9,604 nucleotides of DNA, from positions 1 through 9,604 of the forward strand of contig CAXTTV010000187.1 in NCBI GenBank assembly GCA_964247295.1. Direction: 5' to 3'. Every line of letters begins with the position of its first letter. Position 1 is the stretch's first letter. The DNA is from CAXTTV01 sp964247295 (lineage in GTDB: Bacteria > Chloroflexota > Ktedonobacteria > Ktedonobacterales > Ktedonobacteraceae). The position numbers and the translations under genes are program-made. Of the stretch, positions 1 through 6,942 are shown piece after piece. The notes below the pieces were generated by a model, which saw only the letters and a list, made by a program, of their open reading frames with translations, made no database searches and was not told the origin of the DNA.

Positions 1-54
1 ATAGAAGACCTTTTACCTTCTTAAAGACTCCCTCACATTCATAGACAGTCGCGA

Positions 55-104
55 AAAACGTCAAAACGTCATTTAACCTCAACTTTTTGTCCATGTAAAA
101 CGTA
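55..104 (+). repeat. Short AAAACGT direct repeats in the hydrolase upstream region
   Basis: AAAACGTC occurs twice head to tail at 55-62 and 63-70, and a third AAAACGT is at 97-103 inside the spacer of the candidate promoter. These could be regulator half-sites upstream of and within the promoter, or chance in A-rich sequence. The remainder of 1-168 shows no gene. Confidence 0.3.
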
Positions 105-115
105 TCTTTTATAGA
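87..115 (+). promoter_or_regulatory. Candidate sigma70-type promoter of the hydrolase gene
   Basis: A -35-like TTGTCC at 87-92 and a -10-like TATAGA at 110-115 are separated by exactly 17 bases. Each hexamer matches the sigma70 consensus at 4 of 6 positions. Transcription would start near 122, leaving an untranslated leader of about 45 to 80 bases depending on which start codon is used. The call rests only on motif match and position. Confidence 0.5.
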
Positions 116-201
116 GACTTGTTTTTCTACTTCCAGACACGAGAGCTCGCGAGATCTGAGCGTCATACGTGCCAATCAAAAAGAGAAAGGTTGGCGAACA
201 A

Positions 202-1221
202 ATGCCACGTCTGCAATTAATGAAATGGTCCCGACCTTCAACGAAGAATGTATTGATCAGCGGCGTGGGCGGAAGTTTTGGCGTTGTTGGTGTTATGTTT
301 ATGATTGCTCTCTATGTCGTAGAGACATTAACCCGCCCCAAAAAATATAGCATTTTTGATAGCTATTCCGTCAGCCCTTTTGAGCTGGATCTACCGGCAG
401 AGATTGTTCAATTTCCCCCTTTACATGGTGAGTACCAGATTGGTGCATGGTATATACCGGCGGAGAACGCGACCACCTCAATTCTCATCTGCCCCGGATA
501 TCGGACGCGCAAAGCCGACGTGCTTGGACTATGCTCTTTCCTGTGGCGAAATGGGCATAATATTCTGGTTTTTGATTTTTATGGTCATGGGACCGAAGTT
601 GGGTCGCCCGTCACTCTTGGCTATCGTGAGCTGAATGACTTTCAGGGGGCAGTCGCCTACATTAAGCAGCGCGCGCCCCAGACGCGGATCGGAGCAGTTG
701 GGTATTCGATGGGGGCCGCCGTCACCATCATGGGGGCCGCGCGCGAGCCCACGATCGAAGCGGTTGTTGCTGACAGCAGTTTCGCTACTCATCTTAGCGC
801 CGTTGATTACAACTTTCGGCACGTCCTTCCGGTACCCTCGGCCCCATTCATGTGGATCGCCGACTACCTGCTCTGGTGGAGGGCTGGTTATCGTTTCAAG
901 CAAGTAGAGCCGATCCGTGATATCCACGAGATCGCCCCCCGGCCCATCTTGATCATTCATGGTGAAAAGGACTCGATTATCGATCCCCGAGACGCGCAAC
1001 TCTTGTATCAAGCGGCTCAAGAGCCCAAGGAACTCTGGCTCTCGACGGAAGCAGATCATTGTGGCGCTTACTTTGTTGATCGCAAGGCCTACATTCAAAA
1101 AGTTTGCGACTTTCTAGAGAAAAACTTGTGGCAGTCACCGCGTCTCCAGATGCTCTCCCCTGTTGAAGAAAACCTGCCCGAGCAGAGTGAAGATCGCTCG
1201 GGTTTCTCGGAAGCCAGCTAG
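202..1221 (+). CDS. Membrane-anchored alpha/beta hydrolase
   Basis: A predicted serine hydrolase of the alpha/beta fold (COG1073-like, in the group of BEM46/ABHD13 and S33-type proteins). From the ATG at 202 it has 339 residues. A basic N-terminus is followed by one hydrophobic segment at about 17-40, which suggests a single membrane anchor; by the positive-inside rule the catalytic part would lie outside the membrane, though a basic RPKK just after the helix makes this uncertain. A probable oxyanion-loop CPGYR is at 97-101, the nucleophile elbow GYSMG at 167-171 gives Ser169, HGEKD at 253-257 gives the acid Asp257, and ADH at 284-286 gives His286, so the triad is complete and correctly ordered. 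Substrate cannot be told: esterase, lipase, thioesterase and peptidase are all possible. The acidic C-terminal tail of about 25 residues is outside the fold. A GTG at 169 would add 11 residues including KKRK; ATG 202 is preferred because a purine-rich GAGAAAGG lies at 183-190, but neither ribosome site is strong. The gene faces the ribonuclease Z gene tail to tail with a 7-base gap. Confidence 0.88.
   Translation: MPRLQLMKWSRPSTKNVLISGVGGSFGVVGVMFMIALYVVETLTRPKKYSIFDSYSVSPFELDLPAEIVQFPPLHGEYQIGAWYIPAENATTSILICPGYRTRKADVLGLCSFLWRNGHNILVFDFYGHGTEVGSPVTLGYRELNDFQGAVAYIKQRAPQTRIGAVGYSMGAAVTIMGAAREPTIEAVVADSSFATHLSAVDYNFRHVLPVPSAPFMWIADYLLWWRAGYRFKQVEPIRDIHEIAPRPILIIHGEKDSIIDPRDAQLLYQAAQEPKELWLSTEADHCGAYFVDRKAYIQKVCDFLEKNLWQSPRLQMLSPVEENLPEQSEDRSGFSEAS
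1177..1206 (+). terminator. Weak terminator-like hairpin inside the hydrolase 3' end
   Basis: CCCGAGC at 1177-1183 can pair perfectly with GCTCGGG at 1196-1202 across a 12-base loop, and TTTC follows. The short T run and position just before the stop codon make this only a possible intrinsic terminator. The very tight convergent arrangement with the next gene leaves no intergenic room, so a terminator embedded in coding sequence would make sense. Confidence 0.22.
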
Positions 1222-1228
1222 GAGTAGA

Positions 1229-2134
1229 TCAGGCGAAGTCCAGCGTGATCACCATACCATCACGGGCCGCCCGCGTTTTAGGAAAGATGCGACGGGCGGC
1301 TCTTTCCGCGCCAGAAGGATCGTGGATCTTCGGGCTGAAGTGTGTCAACACCAGTTGGTGAGCCTCAGCCTCCTGAGCAATACCCGCAGACTCTGAGGCC
1401 AGCATATGCGCATTCGCGCGAGCCAGTGGAAGATCCTCTGGTAAATCGTACATACTTTCACAGATCAAAAGATTAACATCATGCGCGAAGTGTGTGAGAG
1501 CCTCAGTGGGGCGTGTATCTGTAATATATGCCAGAGAGAGCCCACGCCGGGGTGGACCCAGCACCTCTTCAGGCGCGATCGTCTTTCCATCATAGACGAT
1601 TGGTTCGCCTCGTTGGAGACGTGACCAAAACTGAACGGGAATGCCCAGAGCACGGGCATGTTCTGGTTGGAAGGCCGGTCCCCGTTCCAGGTTGACGCGA
1701 TAAGCGAGACAAGGGATGCCGTGGGAAGCCGCAGCGCACGTGCCATGGAGGCCGCCGGGTAGTTCAAAATGCTCGCCACCATTCATCTCATGAATAAAGA
1801 TTGGAAAAGGCAGCTCCGGCGCAATTCGCCGTAGTCCCTCAATCACATACGTAGTCCCGACCGGTCCATAGATATCTACTGGTTCAGTACGACCGGCGTG
1901 TGCCACCATGAACAGCACCCCTGGAAGGCCAGCTACATGATCGGCATGCATATGCGAAAGGCAGATCGCGCCCAACTGGCGAAATCCCCAGCCCGCGCTT
2001 TTCCAGGGAACCTGTGTCCCCTCTCCACAATCAAACAGCGTCAGCGTCGCCCCATTGCGCAACAACACCGATGACAGCCAGCGGCCCGGTAGAGGCATCA
2101 TCCCACAGGTTCCCAAAAAACAGAGATCAAGCAT
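1229..2134 (-). CDS. rnz: Ribonuclease Z-type metallo-beta-lactamase-fold nuclease
   Basis: A probable tRNA 3' processing endonuclease (RNase Z), which cuts precursor tRNA after the discriminator base; it would act in the cytoplasm as a zinc-dependent dimer. The 301 residues match the short bacterial form. The N-terminus shows the family pattern FLGTCGMMPLPGR, then FDCGEGTQ at 34-41. Metal ligands are all present: HMHADH at 61-66 (His61, His63, Asp65, His66), His138 in SHGIP, Asp206 in TDTRP, and His265 in LTHFSP; His243 corresponds to the usual accessory histidine. The exosite arm region is present at about 148-195, ending at GPPRRG, but the usual Gly-Pro near its tip is replaced (IPVQFW). 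Other small departures are Ala instead of Gly in the metal motif and Thr before DTRP where Gly is usual. The ATG start is supported by AGAAGGA 6 bases upstream. It follows a small membrane-protein gene by 24 bases, so the two are likely cotranscribed. A different RNA or phosphodiester substrate cannot be excluded. Confidence 0.88.
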   Translation of the reverse strand: MLDLCFLGTCGMMPLPGRWLSSVLLRNGATLTLFDCGEGTQVPWKSAGWGFRQLGAICLSHMHADHVAGLPGVLFMVAHAGRTEPVDIYGPVGTTYVIEGLRRIAPELPFPIFIHEMNGGEHFELPGGLHGTCAAASHGIPCLAYRVNLERGPAFQPEHARALGIPVQFWSRLQRGEPIVYDGKTIAPEEVLGPPRRGLSLAYITDTRPTEALTHFAHDVNLLICESMYDLPEDLPLARANAHMLASESAGIAQEAEAHQLVLTHFSPKIHDPSGAERAARRIFPKTRAARDGMVITLDFA

Positions 2135-2158
2135 AATACATCCTTCTACACAAATAAA

Positions 2159-2350
2159 TCAAAGATCGTGTTGGATCGCCCAGGCAAGCGCAACTACCAG
2201 GGCCGCCAGAGCCATCACCGTCGTGATTGCCATACTAATAACCAGAAAAGGAAAGTCGGAGATAATCAGAACCGAGCCAAAGATCAGAATGAACAGCGCG
2301 AAACTCAGAGCGAGCAGCGCCCAGGCTGGTAAGCGGCGTATCTTTCTCAT
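2159..2350 (-). CDS. Small two-helix membrane protein of unknown function
   Basis: A 63-residue protein that I do not recognise. It begins with a basic MRKIRR, followed by two long hydrophobic stretches at about 9-31 and 36-58 joined by a short turn with SDFP, and ends in a polar QHDL. This predicts a hairpin of two membrane helices with both ends in the cytoplasm. That the gene is real is supported by an excellent ribosome site (AGGAAGGA at 2365-2358 on the minus strand, 7 bases before the ATG) and by its position 24 bases before the ribonuclease Z gene, whose own ribosome site lies in that gap. No catalytic or metal-binding residues are visible. It could be a helper subunit, a small stress protein, or simply an uncharacterised lineage-specific protein. 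I see only a weak promoter candidate upstream on the minus strand. Confidence 0.72.
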   Translation of the reverse strand: MRKIRRLPAWALLALSFALFILIFGSVLIISDFPFLVISMAITTVMALAALVVALAWAIQHDL

Positions 2351-2528
2351 TTTGGCATCCTTCCTGGTGGATCAAAAACATCATCGAAACTATCTTATCA
2401 TGAGAAACGCACTAGGACCAGTTGGGAGAGTGCGCGGATCAATGCGTCGCTTTTCTGGGCTTCCCCGAGATGTTCTTGTATGGCTCATCAACTTTAGAGA
2501 AGGCCCGTTCTAGTGTTAAGAAGAGCTG

Positions 2529-2557
2529 TTTACAGAGAGACTTATCAGGTGTATAAC
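2529..2557 (+). promoter_or_regulatory. Strong sigma70-type promoter before the CheB gene
   Basis: TTTACA at 2529-2534 (5 of 6 to TTGACA) and TATAAC at 2552-2557 (5 of 6 to TATAAT) are separated by 17 bases. Transcription would begin near 2564, about 32 bases before the GTG start of the methylesterase gene. This is the best-matching promoter in the window and probably also serves the CheB/CheR fusion gene downstream. Confidence 0.65.
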
Positions 2558-2595
2558 TAAGAAAATAGTAGTGTGAGCCAGTTGGAGAAAAAAAC

Positions 2596-3630
2596 GTGCT
2601 TGAACATTCTATTGTTGTCATTGGTGCCTCTGCTGGTGGGGTTGAGGCCCTGATAAAAGTTGTCCGTCTGTTACCAGAAAGATTACCAGGCTCGATCTTC
2701 ATTGTTTTGCATATCCCGTCTGAAGGACCAGACCTATTGCCTGGTATTCTGAGCCGGTACACAAAACTAGTAGTGGAGCAGGCCGTAGATCAAATGCCGA
2801 TCGAGCAGGGGCATATATACATCGCCCCTCCCGACCATCATATGTTAGTCAAAAACGGTTTTATCACAATTTCACATGGTCCAAGAGAGAACCGTCATCG
2901 GCCATCGATCGACGTATTGTTTCGTTCTGCGGCAATCTCCTATGGGGAGCAGGTGATAGGTATCATTCTAACTGGTTCGCTTGATGATGGGACTGCGGGC
3001 TTACTTGCTATAAAGCAATTGGGTGGAATTGTGGTTATTCAAGATCCCAGAGAAGCGGCGTACCCCAGTATGCCAGCCAGTGCACAGGCGCATGTACAGC
3101 TTGACTATACATCGCCATTACACGAGATCGCGCCGCTTGTCGATCGCCTGGTACGTCAACCGGCAGTTACCAAAGAGGTGATTGATCCCCATGTTAAAGA
3201 ACAGATATTAAAAGAAGTTCGCTTCGCGGAAATGGATGGGCCGCTTATGAACCATAACGAGCAAGTAGGAGCACCTTCCATGCTTTCCTGTCCTGAGTGT
3301 GGAGGCGTGCTCTGGGAGGTCGAGGACGGAGATCTTTTGCGTTTCCGTTGTCGTGTTGGACACGCTTACTCAACAGAAACCGTATTTTCAGGGCAAGAGG
3401 AAGCGATGGAGGATGCACTGTGGACGGCCCTCAAAGTGTTAGAAGAGAGCGCAGCCCTATCATCCCGGCTAGAGGCGACCGCGCGCGGTAAAGGCCAGAA
3501 TGCTTTTGCCAGAAGGCTGGGAGAGAGGAAGCAGGAAGCTTTAGCAAGGGCCAACGTTATTCAGAAAGTTTTGAAAAGAAAAGACGCACGTGTGGAGAGT
3601 TCCACAGAGATCGACCTGGATGCTGTATAG
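2596..3630 (+). CDS. cheB: Stand-alone CheB-type protein-glutamate methylesterase with zinc-ribbon-like C-terminus
   Basis: A predicted esterase/amidase that removes methyl groups from glutamate residues of chemoreceptors or similar proteins. The 344-residue protein starts directly with the CheB catalytic domain (about 4-188) and has no receiver domain, so it is not controlled by the usual CheA phosphorylation. The triad is intact: Ser12 in GASAGG, His39 in LHIP, and Asp131 in the GSLDDG segment, aligned with the Asp of the classical GMGNDG loop. After a linker comes a conserved block at about 230-258: CPECGG (Cys232, Cys235) and RCRVGH (Cys252, His256), which could bind zinc. An amphipathic helical tail (about 266-328) follows. 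Block and tail are known from other receiver-less CheB proteins. The GTG start at 2596 is supported by TTGGAG 8 bases upstream and by the domain beginning at residue 4. It lies 96 bases before a CheB/CheR fusion gene on the same strand, which suggests opposing methylation and demethylation of a shared target. No receptor gene is in the window. Confidence 0.9.
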   Translation: MLEHSIVVIGASAGGVEALIKVVRLLPERLPGSIFIVLHIPSEGPDLLPGILSRYTKLVVEQAVDQMPIEQGHIYIAPPDHHMLVKNGFITISHGPRENRHRPSIDVLFRSAAISYGEQVIGIILTGSLDDGTAGLLAIKQLGGIVVIQDPREAAYPSMPASAQAHVQLDYTSPLHEIAPLVDRLVRQPAVTKEVIDPHVKEQILKEVRFAEMDGPLMNHNEQVGAPSMLSCPECGGVLWEVEDGDLLRFRCRVGHAYSTETVFSGQEEAMEDALWTALKVLEESAALSSRLEATARGKGQNAFARRLGERKQEALARANVIQKVLKRKDARVESSTEIDLDAV

Positions 3631-3726
3631 CGGACTACGTTAATCACCGTGAACATCGTATTTACTGGTCAGGTTGTTGTGCCATAGCATCAGTGTAAAA
3701 ATAGATATAGAGGACCGCGAAGGCTC

Positions 3727-6700
3727 ATGAGAAGTGAGAAAGAAGAGCAGCAAGATCTCGTAATAGTGGGAACGTCTCCTGAAGGTATAGAAGCGTTACC
3801 GTCCCTGATAAGTACACTAACATCTGAATTTCCCGCACCCATTATCCTGGCCTTACCTTTTGAATTAAATCGTTCCGATAATCTTGTTTCTATGCTTCAG
3901 AGACGCACTCCATTAACTGTCGAGATGGTACATGCAAACAGCGTTCTAAAAAAAGGGTGTATCTATCTTGTACCAGTCAATCAGGGGGTGGATATTGGTA
4001 AGGGGACAGTCGGCGTCTACGAAGACACTTCAAAGCAGTTAAAACCGTCTTTAGACCGACTCTTAAATGCAGCCGCACGCCTTTATGAAGAGCATCTGAT
4101 CGTCGTTCTCCTGGCGAATTCAGGATCAGAAGGCATCTCCGGGATCGCCGAAGTTAAAAACACTGGTGGCATCGTGGTTGTGCAAGATCCTCAAACATTT
4201 CCCCATCTCTCCAAGTCGTTAACTTTACCACCGTCTCTGATTGACTTTGAAGTAGGTATCGAGCGGATCTGGCCTTTAATCACTGCTCTATTGAATGGGA
4301 CCAGCAATTCCGCCAATGAAGAGCGGACGGAAAATGTACTGCCGCACGTGCTTGATCTGGTAAGTCGACAGGCCAGTATTGACTTTCAATTGTACAAGCC
4401 TTCCACCATCTTACGGCGCATTGGGCGTAGAATGATCGCCACTCATACTCATCTTATGAGCGATTATTATGAGTATCTGCTAACCCATCCTGAAGAAGTG
4501 GGAGAGCTTGTACAGGCTTTTCTCATTAATGTCACACAATTTTTTCGAGATGCGGAGGCTTTCAGTTTCCTGAAAAGCGAGATCCTTCCCAAAATCATTG
4601 ATCGCGCGCGCGAGCGCAATCAAGTATTGCGTTTCTGGACGGCAGGCTGTGCCACTGGAGAAGAACCGTATTCGCTAGCCATGTTAGTTGTCGATCTTCT
4701 GGGGGCTGAATTACCCGAGTGGAGCGTCAAAATTTTCGCGACGGACGTAGATGAAGCGGCGATAGATTTTGCGCGGAGAGGAGTCTACGCTGATAACCTC
4801 TTGAAATTCATGTCGGAGGAATATCGGGAGCGGTTCTTCGAGCCAGCCGAACAGGGATGTCGGATCTCCAAAACTCTGCGTCAGATGGCGATTTTTGGGC
4901 TTCAGGATCTTAGTCGGAGTGCGCCCTTTCCCCGGATCGATCTGGTTCTATGTCGTAACGTCCTCATCTACTTCTCGCCAGAATTGCAGGATTACGTTCT
5001 GGACCAATTCGCCTTTTCTCTTTCCCCAAACAGCTATCTTTTCTTAGGGAAAGCAGAGACAATCCGCCCCAATCAGTCTTTTTATGAATTGCTTGACAAG
5101 CGTTGGAAAATATATCGCTGCACTGGAAAAGCCCTGCCGCTTGTTCGGGGTCAGCACTCAACACAGGTCGAGGTAGTCCGTATGGAAGATAGACCCTTTC
5201 ATTCCCCGCGATCAATCAGGAAGCAACCTTTTGATCAAGATATATCTCAACCATCGCTAGAGCTTAGTCAGCTCCGCAGGTTAAATGAACTACTTCTCCG
5301 GTTCCTCTCCATTGGTGTGGCTGTTATAGATCGCTCATACCATGTTTTAACCACGAATGGATCGGCCAGACGCTTATTAGGTTTGCGTGATACCAATAAT
5401 GAACAGGATTTTCTTCACTCTGTACGTGGAATTCCGTATGAACGTGTGCGTGCCGCTATAGATAGCGTGTTTAGAGAAGCCAGTAGTATTACTCTGCCCG
5501 AAGTGGAATTGGATGTCAATACTGGTGGCAATGGATGCTTCATTAACTTTACCATTGCCTTAATGAGAATGGATGCAGGCATTCCTGATCTGGCCGTCAT
5601 CAGCGTTACTGATGTCACCGACCAGGTACAGATTAGAAGACAGCTTGAAATGATCCAGGTTGAGCAGACCCAGCTTACAGATGAATTAAGTTCCGCGAAC
5701 AGGCGACTTAATGATATGAATAAGGAATTGCTGGATACCAATGAAGAGCTGCAAGTAACCAATAAAGAACTCCTTTTAACTCAAGAAGAGTTACAGGCGA
5801 CAATAGAGGAGTTTGAGACGACCAACGAAGAGTTGCAGGCAACGAACGAAGAGCTGGAGACCAACAACGAAGAGTTGCAGGCAACGAACGAAGAACTGGA
5901 GACGACCAACGAGGAGCTGCGAGCACGAACCTCAGAATTGCAAGAACTGGCTTCAATGTTGGACATAGAAAGAAATCGTCTGGCCGATATGATCGAGCAA
6001 TCGCCCTTCTATATCATGGTTTTGCGGGGTAAAAATCTATTTGTTGAGGCATTTAATCCCCGATATTCGCGCCTGGTAAAGATGGAAAAAGTGATAGGTA
6101 GACCGCTGGAAGATGTGTCTCATTTTTTCTGGGAGGAAAAGACACAGGTGTCAAAAATCGCCTATCAGGTCTATCTGAAAGGGATACCTGTGGTGACCCC
6201 ACGTCTATTAACGCATGTTACCAACGAAAAAGGCGAGCTTGAAGAAAGGTATCTTGTTTATAATATCGTCCCCGTATTGGAACGAGAGATGTTGGGTAGT
6301 GTATCGGGCGTGGTTATTTATGCGTTAGATGAGACCGAACAGGAGAAAAACTCCTCGCAAGGAGAGCTAGAGAAGCTCAAAGTGCTTCTCGCAAATATTA
6401 ATCAGGGAATAATGGCTCTTTATGAGAGGGGGAGTGGGAATTTATTACTGGCTAGCGATACCTACCTGGATCTACTTGCGACCCTTGAGGACATTCCGAA
6501 GGAGCACTTAAGGGAACGCAAGTGGTACGATCTAGTCTCTTTATTCAGAGATGATCGTCTGACGCAGGTCTGGGATCAGATGGGTGAGAGCAAGAAACCG
6601 TTGTTTGTACACAATGTGTCTTTGCCAGGAAGAGACGGTGCAGAGACTCTGTGGGATTATCAGTTAGATCCTTTAATGGACAGTAACCAGAAGAATGACG

Positions 6701-6750
6701 TTCGCTATATCCTTCTTTCCGTCAGCAGGGCAGGAAGGGAAGATGTATAG
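3727..6750 (+). CDS. CheB-like/CheR/PAS multidomain fusion with degenerate CheB part
   Basis: A 1007-residue soluble sensor-methyltransferase. Domains in order: CheB-like (about 9-190), CheR helical N-domain (about 204-275), CheR methyltransferase (about 280-465), first PAS-like domain (about 515-637), heptad coiled coil (about 638-755), second PAS (about 756-872) and third PAS-like domain (about 880-1005). CheR transfers methyl groups from S-adenosylmethionine to receptor glutamates. Its motifs are intact: YKPSTILRRIGRRM after residue 222, the SAM loop TAGCATGEEPYSLAM from 305, ATDVD at 338-342 and LCRNVLIYF at 408-416. The CheB-like part keeps the fold and Ser17 (GTSPEG), but by alignment with the preceding gene the catalytic His is Pro44 and the catalytic Asp is Glu135, so esterase activity is unlikely. 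The PAS domains should sense a ligand, redox state or light, but no cofactor is evident. Unlike many relatives, the protein ends after PAS with no histidine kinase. The ATG start has GAAGG very close (3 bases) and AGAGGA 12 bases upstream. It is probably cotranscribed with the CheB gene. Confidence 0.9.
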   Translation: MRSEKEEQQDLVIVGTSPEGIEALPSLISTLTSEFPAPIILALPFELNRSDNLVSMLQRRTPLTVEMVHANSVLKKGCIYLVPVNQGVDIGKGTVGVYEDTSKQLKPSLDRLLNAAARLYEEHLIVVLLANSGSEGISGIAEVKNTGGIVVVQDPQTFPHLSKSLTLPPSLIDFEVGIERIWPLITALLNGTSNSANEERTENVLPHVLDLVSRQASIDFQLYKPSTILRRIGRRMIATHTHLMSDYYEYLLTHPEEVGELVQAFLINVTQFFRDAEAFSFLKSEILPKIIDRARERNQVLRFWTAGCATGEEPYSLAMLVVDLLGAELPEWSVKIFATDVDEAAIDFARRGVYADNLLKFMSEEYRERFFEPAEQGCRISKTLRQMAIFGLQDLSRSAPFPRIDLVLCRNVLIYFSPELQDYVLDQFAFSLSPNSYLFLGKAETIRPNQSFYELLDKRWKIYRCTGKALPLVRGQHSTQVEVVRMEDRPFHSPRSIRKQPFDQDISQPSLELSQLRRLNELLLRFLSIGVAVIDRSYHVLTTNGSARRLLGLRDTNNEQDFLHSVRGIPYERVRAAIDSVFREASSITLPEVELDVNTGGNGCFINFTIALMRMDAGIPDLAVISVTDVTDQVQIRRQLEMIQVEQTQLTDELSSANRRLNDMNKELLDTNEELQVTNKELLLTQEELQATIEEFETTNEELQATNEELETNNEELQATNEELETTNEELRARTSELQELASMLDIERNRLADMIEQSPFYIMVLRGKNLFVEAFNPRYSRLVKMEKVIGRPLEDVSHFFWEEKTQVSKIAYQVYLKGIPVVTPRLLTHVTNEKGELEERYLVYNIVPVLEREMLGSVSGVVIYALDETEQEKNSSQGELEKLKVLLANINQGIMALYERGSGNLLLASDTYLDLLATLEDIPKEHLRERKWYDLVSLFRDDRLTQVWDQMGESKKPLFVHNVSLPGRDGAETLWDYQLDPLMDSNQKNDVRYILLSVSRAGREDV
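5824..5907 (+). repeat. Two 42-bp in-frame tandem repeats coding for a heptad coiled coil
   Basis: Two adjacent 42-base units (5824-5865 and 5866-5907) share an identical first 29 bases and encode 14-residue units of the NEELQAT-NEELET type; a partial third unit follows from 5908, and more diverged heptads extend back to about residue 660. They lie in the linker between the first and second PAS domains. The pattern is the characteristic coiled coil of CheB/CheR/PAS fusion proteins and probably makes a parallel dimer that relays PAS signals. The near-identity at the DNA level suggests recent duplication or slippage. Confidence 0.85.
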
Positions 6751-6824
6751 TGGAGGCTTTTGATACTCCTCCCTTCTACGACCTCTACCTTTTGTCTCGC
6801 TGGAAGCAAGCACTATCCGCTCTT

Positions 6825-6887
6825 CCATTATTGCTAGCACAAGCATCATCTTATTTTACTTCACAATGCTTGCGCTAGCAATAGTGG
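6825..6887. repeat. Long imperfect inverted repeat between convergent genes
   Basis: A left arm at 6825-6846 pairs with a right arm at 6866-6887, with a 19-base A/T-rich loop. The inner 17 base pairs, containing TTGCTAGC, have a single A-C mismatch; the outer part adds five pairs, one of them G-U. It sits 74 bases after the stop of the CheB/CheR fusion and 55 bases beyond the end of the sigma gene that comes from the other side. A bidirectional terminator is the simplest reading, but no T run follows the stem on either strand, so RNA processing, protein binding or a tiny mobile-element remnant remain possible. The rest of 6751-6942 holds no recognisable gene. Confidence 0.7.
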
Positions 6888-6942
6888 CAACACCGAAAGG
6901 AAAAGTATAGACGGTCGAAGGAGCAAAGATATCTGCAATCAA

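Noticed and set aside
529..1098. Long open frame on the minus strand opposite the hydrolase gene
   Set aside because: No recognisable domain, and it lies fully inside a gene whose protein has a complete catalytic triad; it is a shadow of GC-rich codon use.
2371..2440. Possible minus-strand promoter for the small membrane protein (TGGTCC-17-TAAGAT)
   Set aside because: The -35 match is too weak to separate from chance.
2055..2513. Plus-strand frame of 152 residues over the small membrane-protein gene
   Set aside because: It runs antisense to two better-supported genes and has a basic, low-complexity product without a domain.
5708..5966. Two overlapping minus-strand frames with repetitive serine- or proline/leucine-rich products
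   Set aside because: They are the antisense reading of the heptad-repeat coding sequence, so their apparent repetition is inherited from the coiled coil.
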